From: Parabacteroides goldsteinii
GTDB taxonomy: Bacteria > Bacteroidota > Bacteroidia > Bacteroidales > Tannerellaceae
DNA length: 64,000 nt
Reading direction: 5' to 3'
Assembly (NCBI RefSeq): GCF_015550595.1
Contig: NZ_JADNBB010000003.1
Span: forward strand, 290,325 to 354,324
Made by a program: the position numbers and the translations under genes. Of this stretch, positions 36,188-46,457 are shown one piece after another. Numbering within the stretch: the stretch's first letter is position 1; each line of letters begins with the position of its first letter. The notes under the pieces are model-generated. The model was not told the origin of the DNA. It was given only the letters and a program-made list of their open reading frames with translations, and did no database searches.

Positions 36188-38473
36188 ATGGCAAAGATTA
36201 CAAAAGAAGATGCACTACGGTATCATTCGGAAGGTAAACCCGGAAAGATTGAAGTAATACCGACAAAACCCTATAGTACACAAACTGATTTGTCGCTCGC
36301 CTACTCTCCCGGAGTAGCCGAACCCTGTCTGGAAATAGAAAAGAATCCGCTTGATGCTTATAAATATACGTCAAAAGGGAATTTAGTTGCTGTAATATCC
36401 AACGGCACAGCCGTTTTAGGTTTAGGTGATATCGGTCCGCTTGCCGGCAAACCGGTTATGGAAGGAAAAGGATTACTGTTTAAGATCTTCGCAGGAATCG
36501 ATGTATTCGATATTGAAGTGAACGAAAAAGATCCGGAGAAATTCATTCAGACCGTGAAAGCTATTGCCCCCACATTCGGAGGAATCAACCTGGAAGATAT
36601 CAAAGCACCCGAATGTTTCGAGATCGAAACCCGCCTGAAAGCTGAATTGGATATTCCGGTAATGCATGACGACCAGCATGGTACCGCCATCATTTCAGCT
36701 GCCGGCCTGTTGAATGCACTGGAACTGACAGGAAAGAAAATCGAAGAAGTAAAGATCGTTGTCAACGGTGCCGGAGCTGCCTCGATCTCCTGTACAAAAT
36801 TATATGTATTGTTAGGAGCCCGTAAAGAGAACATCGTCATGTGCGACAGTAAAGGGGTTATTTCTACCCATCGTACCGACCTGAATGCAGCCAAAAAGGA
36901 ATTTGCAACCGACCGGGACATCAAAACATTACAGGAAGCAGTTGCCGGTTGCGATGTTTTCCTTGGATTGTCTGTTGCCGATGTATTGACTCAGGACATG
37001 GTTCGCAGCATGAATGAAAATCCGATCGTATTCGCTTTGGCTAATCCGAATCCGGAAATTTCCTATGCCGACGCAATGGCCTCCCGCAAGGATATCATCT
37101 TTGCAACCGGACGTTCCGATTATCCGAACCAGATCAATAACGTACTTGGATTCCCGTATATCTTCCGTGGAGCATTGGATGTACATGCCAAAGCGATCAA
37201 TGAAGAGATGAAGCTGGCTGCTGTTCACGCTATTGCCGAATTGGCGAAAGAGCCGGTTCCCGATGTTGTCAATGCAGCTTACAAACTGAAACGGACCTCT
37301 TTCGGACGCGATTATATCCTGCCGAAGCCGCTCGATCCCCGTTTATTGACACGTGTATCAGTAGCCGTGGCCAAAGCCGCTATCGAATCGGGGGTATCCC
37401 GCAAAACAATCACCGACTGGGATGGCTATGCCAACCATCTGCGTGAAATGATGGGATACGATAACAAGATGCTTCGTTCTTTTACCGATATGGCCAAAGC
37501 CAATCCGAAACGTGTGGTATTCGCCGAGGCCAACCATGTCAATATGTTGAAAGCTGCCGTAGAGGCAAAAGCCGAAGGTATCTGCTACCCGATCCTCCTA
37601 GGCAACGAAGAACGTCTGGCTAAGATTGCGGCAGAAGAGAACCTGAGTCTGGAAGGCATCGAGATCGTAAACTTACGTCACGACCGCGAAGAAGAACGCC
37701 GCGACCGTTATGCCCGCATCCTATCGGAAAAAAGAGCACGCGAAGGCGTCACTTTCTCCGAAGCACGCGAAAAGATGGTCGGCCGTAACGCATTCGGTAT
37801 GATGATGGTGGCAACCGGTGATGCTGATGCATTTGTAACCGGTGTTTACAGCCGCTATTCGGAAGTGACTAAACTTGCAGAAGAGATTATCGGTATCCGT
37901 CCGTCGTACAAGCATTTCGGAGCTATGAACATTATGACTTGCAAGAAAGGCACTTTCTTTATATCCGACACATTGATCAACCGCCATCCTTCCACCGAAG
38001 TATTGATCGACATCGCCCGTCTTACACATGATGCAGTTAAGTTCTTTGCACACGATCCGGTAATGGCCATGTTGTCTTACTCCAACTTCGGCTCAGATAA
38101 GCAAGGTAGCCCGCAGAAAGTACACGATGCGATCGATTATCTGCACAAAAACCATCCGGAGATCATGATCGACGGAGAAATGCAGGTTAACTTCGCTCTC
38201 GATAAAAAGCTGCGTGACGATATGTATCCCTTCAATAAGCTGAAAGGAAAAGACGTAAACGTTTTGGTATTCCCCAACTTAAGTTCTGCCAACGGTGCTT
38301 ACAAATTATTGGATACACTGGGCATCACCGAAACGATCGGCCCGATCCAGATGGGTCTGAACAAACCGATCCACTTCACCGATGTAGAAAGCTCTACACG
38401 CGACATCGTCAACCTGACAACGGTTGCAGTTGTAGATGCTATCGTACAGGAGCAGATTGAGAAAGGAGAATAA
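36188..38473 (+). CDS. maeB: NADP-dependent malic enzyme with C-terminal phosphotransacetylase-like domain
   Basis: 761 residues, the standard MaeB fusion length. The malic enzyme half (1 to about 425) has [12 protein letters not shown], the metal site [11 protein letters not shown] and MHDDQHGTA, and the NAD(P) fold [15 protein letters not shown]. The phosphotransacetylase-like half (about 430-761) is present but lacks proven catalysis in this family and usually responds allosterically to acetyl-CoA. It converts malate to pyruvate and CO2 with NADPH production. It is monocistronic with its own promoter and terminator. Confidence 0.96.
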   Translation: MAKITKEDALRYHSEGKPGKIEVIPTKPYSTQTDLSLAYSPGVAEPCLEIEKNPLDAYKYTSKGNLVAVISNGTAVLGLGDIGPLAGKPVMEGKGLLFKIFAGIDVFDIEVNEKDPEKFIQTVKAIAPTFGGINLEDIKAPECFEIETRLKAELDIPVMHDDQHGTAIISAAGLLNALELTGKKIEEVKIVVNGAGAASISCTKLYVLLGARKENIVMCDSKGVISTHRTDLNAAKKEFATDRDIKTLQEAVAGCDVFLGLSVADVLTQDMVRSMNENPIVFALANPNPEISYADAMASRKDIIFATGRSDYPNQINNVLGFPYIFRGALDVHAKAINEEMKLAAVHAIAELAKEPVPDVVNAAYKLKRTSFGRDYILPKPLDPRLLTRVSVAVAKAAIESGVSRKTITDWDGYANHLREMMGYDNKMLRSFTDMAKANPKRVVFAEANHVNMLKAAVEAKAEGICYPILLGNEERLAKIAAEENLSLEGIEIVNLRHDREEERRDRYARILSEKRAREGVTFSEAREKMVGRNAFGMMMVATGDADAFVTGVYSRYSEVTKLAEEIIGIRPSYKHFGAMNIMTCKKGTFFISDTLINRHPSTEVLIDIARLTHDAVKFFAHDPVMAMLSYSNFGSDKQGSPQKVHDAIDYLHKNHPEIMIDGEMQVNFALDKKLRDDMYPFNKLKGKDVNVLVFPNLSSANGAYKLLDTLGITETIGPIQMGLNKPIHFTDVESSTRDIVNLTTVAVVDAIVQEQIEKGE

Positions 38474-38513
38474 ATAATAGTAACAATAGGTTTCTATTTT
38501 ACTAAAACATAAG

Positions 38514-38550
38514 AAAGTACGGGGTAAGACATTTACTCCGTACTTTTTCT
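38514..38550 (+). terminator. Terminator of maeB
   Basis: A 14-bp stem, AAAGTACGGGGTAA (38514-38527) against TTACTCCGTACTTT (38533-38546) with one G-T pair and a 5-nt loop, followed by a T-rich run. Confidence 0.85.
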
Positions 38551-38684
38551 TTTTACAGGTATTTACTCCTTTTCTACTACTATTCTCCACCTGTTCACCC
38601 GTCTGTATTCACTAGATGTAATAAATCCGTAAATCAGGTAAATCTATCATTGATTTTGGTACAAAGCCGCTTGCTTTAATCCTT

Positions 38685-38692
38685 TAATTTTG
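38685..38692 (+). promoter_or_regulatory. -7 box for the alpha/beta hydrolase gene
   Basis: TAATTTTG matches TAnnTTTG; a TTTG lies 26 bp upstream (38655-38658), longer than usual. The first ATG (38697) is only 4 bp after the box, which argues that translation starts at the next in-frame ATG, 38742. Confidence 0.5.
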
Positions 38693-38741
38693 TAACATGA
38701 AACTTATAAAGAATTACTTTACACAATTAAACATTAAAAGT

Positions 38742-39827
38742 ATGGCAAGAAATTCATTCAGGAAACTACGCATAGCAATGGTCGCATGCTTTTGTATTGT
38801 TGCAACGATGGATGCATCCGAAACAGCAAGTAACAATTTTAATACAGATATAACGATGGACGAAAATCAGAATTTAACGCAGGTATGGGACAAAGTATTC
38901 CCACAAAGCAACAAAGTAAATCACAGTAAAGTATCTTTCCGCAACCGCTACGGCATCACGCTTACAGCAGATTTGTATATACCGAAAAATGCAGTCGGCA
39001 AACTAGCTGCCATCGCTGTCTCAGGCCCGTTCGGCGCAGTAAAGGAACAGTCGTCGGGTCTTTATGCACAGACGCTTGCCGAGCGTGGATTCCTGACCAT
39101 CGCTTTCGATCCTTCATATACAGGCGAAAGTGGAGGCGAACCCCGATATGTAGCTTCTCCCGACATCAATACAGAGGATTTCAGTGCAGCAGTCGATTAC
39201 CTCTCGACACGCGACGACGTTGATCCCGAACGTATCGGTATCCTCGGGATCTGCGGCTGGGGTGGCTTAGCCCTCAATGCGGCGGCTATCGATACCCGCA
39301 TCAAAGCAACGGTAACTTCGACGATGTACGACATGAGTCGCGTCAATGCCAACGGCTATTTCGACTCGATGGATGCCGATGCCCGTTACGAACTCCGCAA
39401 ACAACTCAACGCTCAGCGGACAGAGGATGCAAAGAACGGTACGTATGCGCTTGCCGGTGGTGTAATCGATCCGCTACCCGCCGATGCTCCGCAGTTTGTG
39501 AAGGACTACTACGACTACTACAAGACCGAACGCGGTTATCATCCCCGCTCACTCAACTCAAATAATGGCTGGAACAAAACATCGGCTTTGCCGTTCATCA
39601 ACATGCCGCTGCTTTCATACAGCGATGAGATCCGCAGCGCCGTTCTTGTAATGCATGGAGAGAAAGCCCACTCCCGCTATTTCAGCGAGGATGCATTCAA
39701 AAAGTTACAGGGCGACAACAAAGAACTAATGATTATCCCCGGAGCGAGTCATGTAGATTTATACGACCGCATGGATATAATCCCTTTCGACAAGATAGAA
39801 ATATTCTTCAACAACTATCTGAAATGA
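38742..39827 (+). CDS. Alpha/beta hydrolase, dienelactone-hydrolase/YcjY-like
   Basis: 361 residues from the ATG at 38742 (MARNSFRKLRIAMVACFCIV), which begins a basic-hydrophobic signal sequence. The ATG at 38697 would add 15 residues but lies at the expected transcription start. The nucleophile elbow is LGICGWGGLAL with Cys171 in place of Ser, as in dienelactone hydrolases. The C-terminal PGASHVDLYDR supplies the His. The core begins GITLTADLYIPK. Substrate unknown; probably an ester or lactone in the periplasm. Downstream codons are visibly richer in GC than those of the flanking maeB and FKBP genes. Confidence 0.82.
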   Translation: MARNSFRKLRIAMVACFCIVATMDASETASNNFNTDITMDENQNLTQVWDKVFPQSNKVNHSKVSFRNRYGITLTADLYIPKNAVGKLAAIAVSGPFGAVKEQSSGLYAQTLAERGFLTIAFDPSYTGESGGEPRYVASPDINTEDFSAAVDYLSTRDDVDPERIGILGICGWGGLALNAAAIDTRIKATVTSTMYDMSRVNANGYFDSMDADARYELRKQLNAQRTEDAKNGTYALAGGVIDPLPADAPQFVKDYYDYYKTERGYHPRSLNSNNGWNKTSALPFINMPLLSYSDEIRSAVLVMHGEKAHSRYFSEDAFKKLQGDNKELMIIPGASHVDLYDRMDIIPFDKIEIFFNNYLK

Positions 39828-39844
39828 TAGATCGATGAATTCTT

Positions 39845-39873
39845 GTTACCGCCGTAGCTGTTACGGCGGCAAC
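39845..39873. terminator. Inverted repeat between convergent hydrolase and FKBP genes
   Basis: GTTaCCGCCGTA (39845-39856) against TACGGCGGcAAC (39862-39873) with a 5-nt loop. There is no strong T-run on either side, so termination is likely but not certain. Confidence 0.55.
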
Positions 39874-40280
39874 TAAGATATACCCAGCAATTCCACCTCG
39901 AAGATCAATGTTGAAAAAGCAGGGATCGGACCGGACGGACGATTGCCATATCCCAATGTATAAGGAATATATATGATCCACTTATCTCCCACATGCATTT
40001 GTTGAAGAGCCTGTTGCCATCCTTCTATCACCTGATTCAGGCGAAACGCCTCAGGGCAGTTGCGCTGCCGGGAGTTATCGAACTCACGACCATCGATCAA
40101 CGTACCGCGGTAATGGACGGAAACGACACTGCTCAATTGTGGAGAAACAGAACCTGTCCCCTGCTCCACCACTTTATATAACACACCTCCCGGTAACTTT
40201 ACAACGCCTTCCTGCAAAGCAATCTCCGTCAGGAATTGAATATTCTTTTCTTTATACTCTTCCTTCTTATTTTTGGCCAT
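39873..40280 (-). CDS. FKBP-type peptidyl-prolyl cis-trans isomerase
   Basis: 135 residues. The FKBP core spans about 45-135, with VSVHYRGTLIDGREFDNS, VIEGWQQALQQMHVGDKWIIYIP and LIFEVELL. There is no signal peptide; the first 20 residues are Lys/Glu-rich, so the protein is cytoplasmic and catalyses prolyl isomerisation during folding. The usual GxFPPxSxLxFxVEL end reads GPIPAFSTLIFEVELL, normal for the family. Monocistronic on the minus strand. Confidence 0.93.
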   Translation of the reverse strand: MAKNKKEEYKEKNIQFLTEIALQEGVVKLPGGVLYKVVEQGTGSVSPQLSSVVSVHYRGTLIDGREFDNSRQRNCPEAFRLNQVIEGWQQALQQMHVGDKWIIYIPYTLGYGNRPSGPIPAFSTLIFEVELLGIS

Positions 40281-40382
40281 ATTTCCTTCCTGTTAATTTC
40301 ACTTTGTCGGCAAAGATAACCCATTTCATTTAAAACCAATCCCTTCCTTTTGCTGTTATGAATTAAATCTAAACAAAAAATT

Positions 40383-41783
40383 ATGCACATAAGTACATGG
40401 TGTTATGCTATGCTCTGTCTTTTTTTCCCAATGACGCTAGTGGCACAGACGGAGCATAAGTACCTCGATCACGCATTGCCGGAAGCGTGGCAGGAAAACG
40501 ACAGTAATTTCCAACAGACTCTCCCCGTTGAAGATAACTGGTGGAGAAACTTTAATGATCCGGTATTGGACTCCCTGATCGACGTAGCCGTGAAACAGAA
40601 CTATTCTGTGCAAATGGCGGCCGATCGTATCGCTATGGCGAAAGCCAATCTTCGTATACAGCAAGGTAGCTACGCACCTACCCTCGGACTTTCTGCCGGA
40701 TGGAACCGACAGCAGACCAGCGGCAACACCGGTAGCCTGCCACAGACAACGAGCCAATATGCCGATGCTGCACTCTCCATGAGCTGGGAACTGGATGTAT
40801 TCGGCAGTATCCGTAACCGGGTGAAAGCACAAAAAGAAAACTTTGCAGCGTCGAAAGAAGAGTATAATGCCGTGATGGTTTCCCTCTGTGCCCAGGTGGC
40901 TACGGCTTATATCAATCTGCGGGAGATGCAGCAGGAAATGGAGGTAGTGACACAAAACTGCCTGTCTCAGCAAGCCGTCGTAGAGATCACGAAGAAAAGA
41001 TACGAAACCGGACTTGTCTCCAAGCTGGATGTGGCACAGGCGCAATCGGTCTATTACAGCACTAAAGCGTCATTGCCGGCACTGGAAGCAGGCATTATCC
41101 AATATACCAATTCGCTAGCCGTATTGATGGGATTATATCCCCAAGATGTAAAACATCTGATGGATACACCTCGTCCATTACCCAATTACATCGAGACGGT
41201 CGGCATCGGTATCCCTGCCAATCTGCTTCTCCGCCGTCCGGACATCCGTTCGGCCGAACGCCAGGTGAATGCACAGGCTGCCACTTTGGGAGCATCCAAA
41301 TCCGACTGGTGGCCTCAGGTCTTTGTCAAAGGTTCGATCGGATTTGCATCGCATGATATCGATAAGATTGCTAATCACAACAGCCTGACTTACGAGATCG
41401 CCCCGGCTATCTCCTGGAATTTCTTTCAGGGAGGGAAACTGGCACAATCCACCCGGCTTGCCAAAGCCCAGCTGGATGAGACGATACGCCAATTCAACCA
41501 GACAGTGCTCACCTCCGTACAGGAAGTCGACAATGCAATGAATGCCTATAAGAACTCGGTCAAACAGATCGTCGCCCTCCGCGAAGTAGTCAACCAGGGA
41601 CAGCAGACGCTCGACCTCTCGCTCGACCTCTATAAACAGGGACTGACGCCTTTCCAGAACGTGCTGGACGCGCAACGCTCCCTGCTCTCTTACGAGAATC
41701 AACTGACGCAAGCGAAAGGCTCCTCGCTGCTCAACCTGATAATGCTATATCAGGCGCTCGGCGGAGGCTGGAGTAGTGATTGA
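40383..41783 (+). CDS. Outer-membrane efflux channel (OprM/NodT type)
   Basis: 466 residues. The signal peptide ends near LVAQ and there is no lipobox Cys, unlike most OprM proteins. Two TolC-like repeats are visible, with ALSMSWELDVFGSIRNRVKAQ, the YETGLVSKLDVAQAQ turn, LLLRRPDIRSAERQVNAQAA, and the second-repeat counterpart YKQGLTPFQNVLDAQ. It forms the trimeric exit duct for the adaptor and RND pump encoded downstream. Gene order is channel-adaptor-pump, while many Bacteroidales operons place the channel last. The 171-bp gap to the adaptor holds a palindrome array. Confidence 0.93.
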   Translation: MHISTWCYAMLCLFFPMTLVAQTEHKYLDHALPEAWQENDSNFQQTLPVEDNWWRNFNDPVLDSLIDVAVKQNYSVQMAADRIAMAKANLRIQQGSYAPTLGLSAGWNRQQTSGNTGSLPQTTSQYADAALSMSWELDVFGSIRNRVKAQKENFAASKEEYNAVMVSLCAQVATAYINLREMQQEMEVVTQNCLSQQAVVEITKKRYETGLVSKLDVAQAQSVYYSTKASLPALEAGIIQYTNSLAVLMGLYPQDVKHLMDTPRPLPNYIETVGIGIPANLLLRRPDIRSAERQVNAQAATLGASKSDWWPQVFVKGSIGFASHDIDKIANHNSLTYEIAPAISWNFFQGGKLAQSTRLAKAQLDETIRQFNQTVLTSVQEVDNAMNAYKNSVKQIVALREVVNQGQQTLDLSLDLYKQGLTPFQNVLDAQRSLLSYENQLTQAKGSSLLNLIMLYQALGGGWSSD

Positions 41784-41803
41784 GATCCTGCATCAAATGA
41801 TTT

Positions 41804-41885
41804 TGCCACAGGCATGGCAGAGCCCTGCCATCAGCTTGGCAGAGTCTTGCCACAGGCTTGGCAGAGTTCTGCCATAGGTATGGCA
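41804..41885. repeat. Array of four 16-bp hyphenated palindromes, exact 22-bp period
   Basis: Units start at 41804, 41826, 41848 and 41870. Each is TGCCA-N6-TGGCA with centres caggca, tcagct, caggct and taggta. The three spacers are gagccc, gagtct and gagttc, that is GAG plus three pyrimidines. All arms are perfect while centres and spacer tails vary, so the inverted symmetry is what is kept. It lies 20 bp after the efflux-channel stop and 68 bp before the adaptor start, inside what is probably one transcript. Confidence 0.92.
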
Positions 41886-41953
41886 AAACACAAAGTCAGT
41901 TATCCAATAACGCCGGGATGAAGAGATCATCCACAAAACTAATAATTATAAAT

Positions 41954-43069
41954 ATGAATACAACAACTAAAATCGCCCTGGTCTCCCTGTCTCTCCTTCT
42001 GCTGGCATCCTGCAAAGGGAAAAAGCAGCCGACAGAAATGCCAGCCCCGTCCATCAGCGTAACAACACCGGAGATTAAAGATATTACATTGACTAAAGAT
42101 TATCCGGGTTATTTAAGCTCCGAGCTGATGGTAAACCTCGTATCCCGCGTAAACGGATACCTTCAGACTTCACATCTCAAACCAGGTAGTAAAGTCCGGA
42201 AAGGAGACCTCATCTTCGTGATCGAACCGGATACCTATAAAGATAATGTAACCCAGGCAGAAGCTGCACTGAAAACTTCTAAAGCTCAACTGGACTATGC
42301 CCAGAGCAATTATGAGCGAATGAAAGAAGCGGCCAAAAGCGGGGCAGTCAGCCAGATCCAGGTCTTGCAGGCCCAATCGACCGTGGCAGAGATGGAAGCC
42401 TCCGTACGTAATTCGGAAGCCGAACTGAATACTGCCCGGACTAATCTGGGATATTGCTATATCCGCGCCCCGTTCGACGGACGGATCACCCGCGCCAGTT
42501 ACGATATCGGTAATTATATAAACGGAGCGGCCCAACCTGTCACACTGGCCACTTTGTATAAAGACGACCTGATGTATGTAAACTTCAACATCGAGGACAA
42601 CCAGTTTATGAAGATGATGATCACAGCCGCTCAGAACGACTCCACCGTGAAACTGCCCGAAACAATCTCCGTACATCTGGGAGATAACGGACGGCAAAAC
42701 TACACAGGCCGGCTGGATTACCTTTCTCCCAACGTAGACCTGTCGACCGGGACACTGAATGTCCGTGCCAATCTCGATAACAAGGACGGGGAACTGAAAA
42801 GCGGATTATACGTCACCATCACCCTCCCTTACAGCGAGAAGAAAGACGCCGTCCTGGTGCGCGATGCCTCCATCGGTACCGACCAGTTGGGAAAATACCT
42901 TTATATCGTCAATGATTCCAATATCGTACGATACCGCCATATAGAACCGGGACAACTGGTGGACGACACGCTGCGGCAGGTCATCAGCGGGATCGGACCG
43001 AACGAACGTTACGTCACTACCGCTTTATTGAAAGTTAGAGACGGAATGAGTATTACCCCTATAAAATAA
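41954..43069 (+). CDS. RND efflux periplasmic adaptor (membrane fusion protein)
   Basis: 371 residues from the ATG at 41954, chosen because it begins a lipoprotein signal ([12 protein letters not shown], lipobox Cys near 20). A longer in-frame start at 41858 would translate the palindrome array and is rejected. Biotinyl-lipoyl halves ([25 protein letters not shown] and [13 protein letters not shown]) flank a coiled coil (about 95-165), followed by a beta-barrel domain. It bridges the RND pump and outer-membrane channel. Confidence 0.93.
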   Translation: MNTTTKIALVSLSLLLLASCKGKKQPTEMPAPSISVTTPEIKDITLTKDYPGYLSSELMVNLVSRVNGYLQTSHLKPGSKVRKGDLIFVIEPDTYKDNVTQAEAALKTSKAQLDYAQSNYERMKEAAKSGAVSQIQVLQAQSTVAEMEASVRNSEAELNTARTNLGYCYIRAPFDGRITRASYDIGNYINGAAQPVTLATLYKDDLMYVNFNIEDNQFMKMMITAAQNDSTVKLPETISVHLGDNGRQNYTGRLDYLSPNVDLSTGTLNVRANLDNKDGELKSGLYVTITLPYSEKKDAVLVRDASIGTDQLGKYLYIVNDSNIVRYRHIEPGQLVDDTLRQVISGIGPNERYVTTALLKVRDGMSITPIK

Positions 43070-43076
43070 GAACGTC

Positions 43077-46000
43077 ATGGTAAAATTCTTTATAAACAGG
43101 CCGATCTTTGCCACCGTTCTTGCCCTGATCATTGTGGTAGCGGGATTGGTCACACTCAACGTATTACCCATCGCCCAATATCCGGATATCACGCCGCCTA
43201 CCGTACAGGTTTCGGCTGTTTATCCGGGGGCAGATGCACAAACGGTTTCACAAACTGTCGGTTTACCGATCGAACAACAGGTGAACGGGGTGGACGGAAT
43301 GCTCTATATGAGCTCCAATTCCTCCAGCTCAGGCGCCTATTCACTGACCATCACATTTGCAGTCGGTACGGATATCGACATGGCGACCGTCATGGTACAG
43401 AACCGCGTCAGCATCGCGCAAAGCAGCCTTCCGGAAGCCGTGATCGTACAAGGGATCACTACTAAAAAACAATCGTCCAACATCGTAATGATGCTTTCAC
43501 TGACCTCTAAAGATCCCCTCTATGACGGGCTCTACCTGAGTAACTACGCCAGCCTGAACCTGACCGACCAGTTGACCCGCCTGCCGGGTGTAGGCTCGGT
43601 CAGTGTCATGGGAGCCGGTAGCTACAGCATGCGTGTCTGGCTCGATCCCGAAGTGATGCGTATCCGTAACCTGACGCCCGACATGGTTTTTCAGGCCATC
43701 TCTACGCAGAACAGGCAGGTATCCGCCGGTTATGTCGGACAACCGATCGCGCAGGCAAATAATCCTTATCAATATACCCTGACGGTAAAAGGGCGGTTGA
43801 CCACTCCGGAAGAGTTCGGAAATATCATCCTGCGGACCGAACAAGGCGGAAAAATACTCCGCCTGAAAGATATTGCCCGTATCGAACTGGGCAGTTCTTC
43901 TTATAATGTGACCTCCCAGTTGAAAGGACAACAGGCAGCAGCGATTGCCATCTACCAGCTACCGGGTTCCAACTCGCTGGAAGTATCCAAAGCCGTACGG
44001 GCAAAAATGGAAGAAATAGCCGCCACCCTGCCGCAAGGCGTTGAGTATAACGTAACGCTCGACACGACGGAAGTCATAAACGCCTCCATCGATGAAGTAT
44101 TAGTAACCTTCCTGGAGACAACTGCATTGGTCGTCCTGGTTATCTTCCTGTTCCTCCAGAACTTCCGGGCAGTGATTATTCCTTGCCTCACCATCCCTGT
44201 TTCATTGATAGGAACACTGGCTGTAATGGGGGCACTGGGATTCTCGGTCAACACCCTGACATTATTCGGGTTGATCCTGGCTATTGCCATCGTGGTAGAT
44301 GATGCGATCGTGGTCGTCGAGAACTCGTCGCGATACATGGATACGGGGAAATATACGGCACGCGAAGCAGTGACCAAAGCGATGGGCGAAATTGTCGGAC
44401 CGATCGTAGGTGTCGTACTGGTCTTATTGGCGGTATTTATCCCGACGACCTTTATAGGCGGTATCTCCGGGCAGCTTTACAAACAATTCGCCCTGACCAT
44501 CGCAGCCGCAACCGTATTGAGCGGCATCAACTCGCTGACATTGACACCGGCTCTCTGCGCCTTGTTCCTGCAAGTCACAAAAGAACCGACATTTTTCGTG
44601 TTCAAAGCATTCAATAAAGTATACGGCAAGACACAAAAGGTTTACGACGACGTGGTCGATCGCATGCTGAAACATCAGATCGTCACACTGGTTATCTTCC
44701 TGATCGTCTCAGCCGCAGCAGCCATTCTGTTCATTCGCTGGCCGTCTACCTTCATTCCGGAAGAAGACGACGGTTACTTCCTGGTTTCAACCCAGTTGCC
44801 TCCGGCATCCAGTCTGCCCCGTACACAAGAAGTAAGCCGGAAGATCAACAAGATACTCGACAGTTATCCGGAAGTCAAAACCTATATGGGTATCAGCGGT
44901 TTCTCCGTGATGGGAGGCGGCGAATTATCGAATGCCGGAACCTATTTCGTCGTACTGAAAAACTGGAATGAGCGGAAAGGGAAAGGCCATACGGCACAAG
45001 ATGTCGTCACCCGCTTCAATCGGGAAGCCTATGGCATCCAGGAGGCGCAGATATTTGCCCTGGTCCCTCCTGCTATCCCCGGCCTGGGCGCTTCCGGCGG
45101 CTTGCAACTGCAACTGGAAGACCGCAAGAACCTGGGGCCGACCGAAATGCAGCATGCCATCGAGACATTGCTGGAAACCTATCATACCAAGCCCCAACTC
45201 TTGAACCTGTCCAGTATGTATCAAGCAAATGTACCTCAATACAGGCTGAACATAGACCGTGATAAAGTACAGTTGCTGGGATTACAATTGAGCGATGTAT
45301 TCTCGACGTTGAGTTATTACATGGGAGCCGCCTATGTAAATGACTTTGTCGAGTTCGGACGTATCTACCAGGTGAAGATCGAAGCCAGCGGACAGGCCCA
45401 GAAAGTGATTGACGACGTTATGCGGTTAAGCCTGGAGAATAGTGCCGGCAAAATGGTTCCTTTCTCCGCCTTTACTGAAGCCGTACAACAATTGGGGCTG
45501 GACCAGATCAACCTGTATAATATGTATTCTTCCGCCTCCATCACCTGTATCGCCAACCCGAAATACAGTTCCGGAGAAGCCATACAGGCCATGGAAGAGC
45601 TTATACAGGAACAACTGGGCGATAACTTCGGTTACGAATGGACCTCCGTTGCCTATCAAGAAACGAAAGCCGGATCGACCACGATCCTGATCTTCGGTAT
45701 GGCATTACTGGTTGCCTTCCTCGTTCTTTCGGCACAGTACGAAAGTTGGACAAGTCCGCTGGCGGCCATCCTGGGATTGCCGATCGCGTTACTGGGTGCT
45801 ATTCTGGGTTGCTTCATCATGGGCGTGCCTGTCAGCGTCTACACCCAGATCGGTATTATCCTATTGATAGCCCTCTCCGCAAAGAACGGTATCCTGATCG
45901 TCGAGTTTGCCCGCGACTACCGTGCCGCAGGTAATTCCATCCGCGAATCGGCCCTCGAAGCCGGACACGTCCGCTTGCGCCCGATCCTGATGACCTCGTT

Positions 46001-46211
46001 CGCTTTCGTATTGGGTGTTATGCCGTTGCTGTTCGCTACCGGGGCCGGAGCCGCCAGCCGTGTCTCATTGGGTGCAGCCGTCGTATTCGGTATGGCGATC
46101 AATACGATCTTCGCCACCGCTTTCATCCCAAGCTTCTACGAATGGATGCAAACCATACAGGAAAAGTGGCTGGATAAATCCGACAAACCTAAAACGGATA
46201 TTAAATCCTGA
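43077..46211 (+). CDS. RND multidrug efflux pump, AcrB/HAE1 type
   Basis: 1044 residues, the standard AcrB length. It starts [20 protein letters not shown], the usual first helix. Twelve membrane helices and two large periplasmic loops are present. The proton-relay pair Asp-Asp is in [17 protein letters not shown], and the second-half Lys is in [15 protein letters not shown]. It exports hydrophobic drugs or bile-type compounds by proton exchange; the natural substrate is not predictable. It ends the operon at a strong terminator. Confidence 0.96.
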   Translation: MVKFFINRPIFATVLALIIVVAGLVTLNVLPIAQYPDITPPTVQVSAVYPGADAQTVSQTVGLPIEQQVNGVDGMLYMSSNSSSSGAYSLTITFAVGTDIDMATVMVQNRVSIAQSSLPEAVIVQGITTKKQSSNIVMMLSLTSKDPLYDGLYLSNYASLNLTDQLTRLPGVGSVSVMGAGSYSMRVWLDPEVMRIRNLTPDMVFQAISTQNRQVSAGYVGQPIAQANNPYQYTLTVKGRLTTPEEFGNIILRTEQGGKILRLKDIARIELGSSSYNVTSQLKGQQAAAIAIYQLPGSNSLEVSKAVRAKMEEIAATLPQGVEYNVTLDTTEVINASIDEVLVTFLETTALVVLVIFLFLQNFRAVIIPCLTIPVSLIGTLAVMGALGFSVNTLTLFGLILAIAIVVDDAIVVVENSSRYMDTGKYTAREAVTKAMGEIVGPIVGVVLVLLAVFIPTTFIGGISGQLYKQFALTIAAATVLSGINSLTLTPALCALFLQVTKEPTFFVFKAFNKVYGKTQKVYDDVVDRMLKHQIVTLVIFLIVSAAAAILFIRWPSTFIPEEDDGYFLVSTQLPPASSLPRTQEVSRKINKILDSYPEVKTYMGISGFSVMGGGELSNAGTYFVVLKNWNERKGKGHTAQDVVTRFNREAYGIQEAQIFALVPPAIPGLGASGGLQLQLEDRKNLGPTEMQHAIETLLETYHTKPQLLNLSSMYQANVPQYRLNIDRDKVQLLGLQLSDVFSTLSYYMGAAYVNDFVEFGRIYQVKIEASGQAQKVIDDVMRLSLENSAGKMVPFSAFTEAVQQLGLDQINLYNMYSSASITCIANPKYSSGEAIQAMEELIQEQLGDNFGYEWTSVAYQETKAGSTTILIFGMALLVAFLVLSAQYESWTSPLAAILGLPIALLGAILGCFIMGVPVSVYTQIGIILLIALSAKNGILIVEFARDYRAAGNSIRESALEAGHVRLRPILMTSFAFVLGVMPLLFATGAGAASRVSLGAAVVFGMAINTIFATAFIPSFYEWMQTIQEKWLDKSDKPKTDIKS

Positions 46212-46240
46212 CATAAAAAGAGGATATTTCATTCAAATAG

Positions 46241-46282
46241 TAACGGTTGCCCCGATCTGTTCGGGGCAACCGTTATTCTTTT
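46241..46282 (+). terminator. Strong terminator of the RND efflux operon
   Basis: A perfect 15-bp stem (46241-46255 with 46261-46275), starting TAACGGTTGCCCC, with a 5-nt loop and a downstream T-rich tract. Confidence 0.93.
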
Positions 46283-46327
46283 CCTCCGGCTCATAAACCA
46301 CGCCTATTTACACATCAATATTTACTA

Positions 46328-46359
46328 TTTGATACCTGCTTAAAAACATTTTATATTTG
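46328..46359 (+). promoter_or_regulatory. Consensus promoter for catalase
   Basis: TTTG (46328-46331), 20-bp spacer, TATATTTG (46352-46359). The leader is about 95 nt and contains an imperfect inverted pair GTTACAT / ATGTAAAC (about 46395-46427), a possible regulatory fold. Catalase in Bacteroides is activated by OxyR; I do not see a convincing OxyR site. Confidence 0.65.
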
Positions 46360-46457
46360 TTCAATAAATTAAAAACAATACTTGTATAAAACAGGTTACA
46401 TTAATGTCGAACGATATCATGTAAACAACGTTATATACAACAAACAAAAATTCAATT

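Noticed and set aside
40437..41045. A 202-codon frame opposite the efflux channel gene
   Set aside because: Antisense shadow; no promoter box and no recognisable protein.
41804..41885. CRISPR array
   Set aside because: The 6-bp spacers are far too short and partly conserved, and no cas genes are present.
41858..41953. A 32-codon N-terminal extension of the RND adaptor
   Set aside because: It would translate part of the TGCCA palindrome array, and the lipoprotein signal begins at the internal ATG 41954.
46241..46275. Regulatory palindrome upstream of catalase
   Set aside because: The perfect 15-bp stem with a 5-nt loop and T-run is a terminator of the upstream efflux operon.
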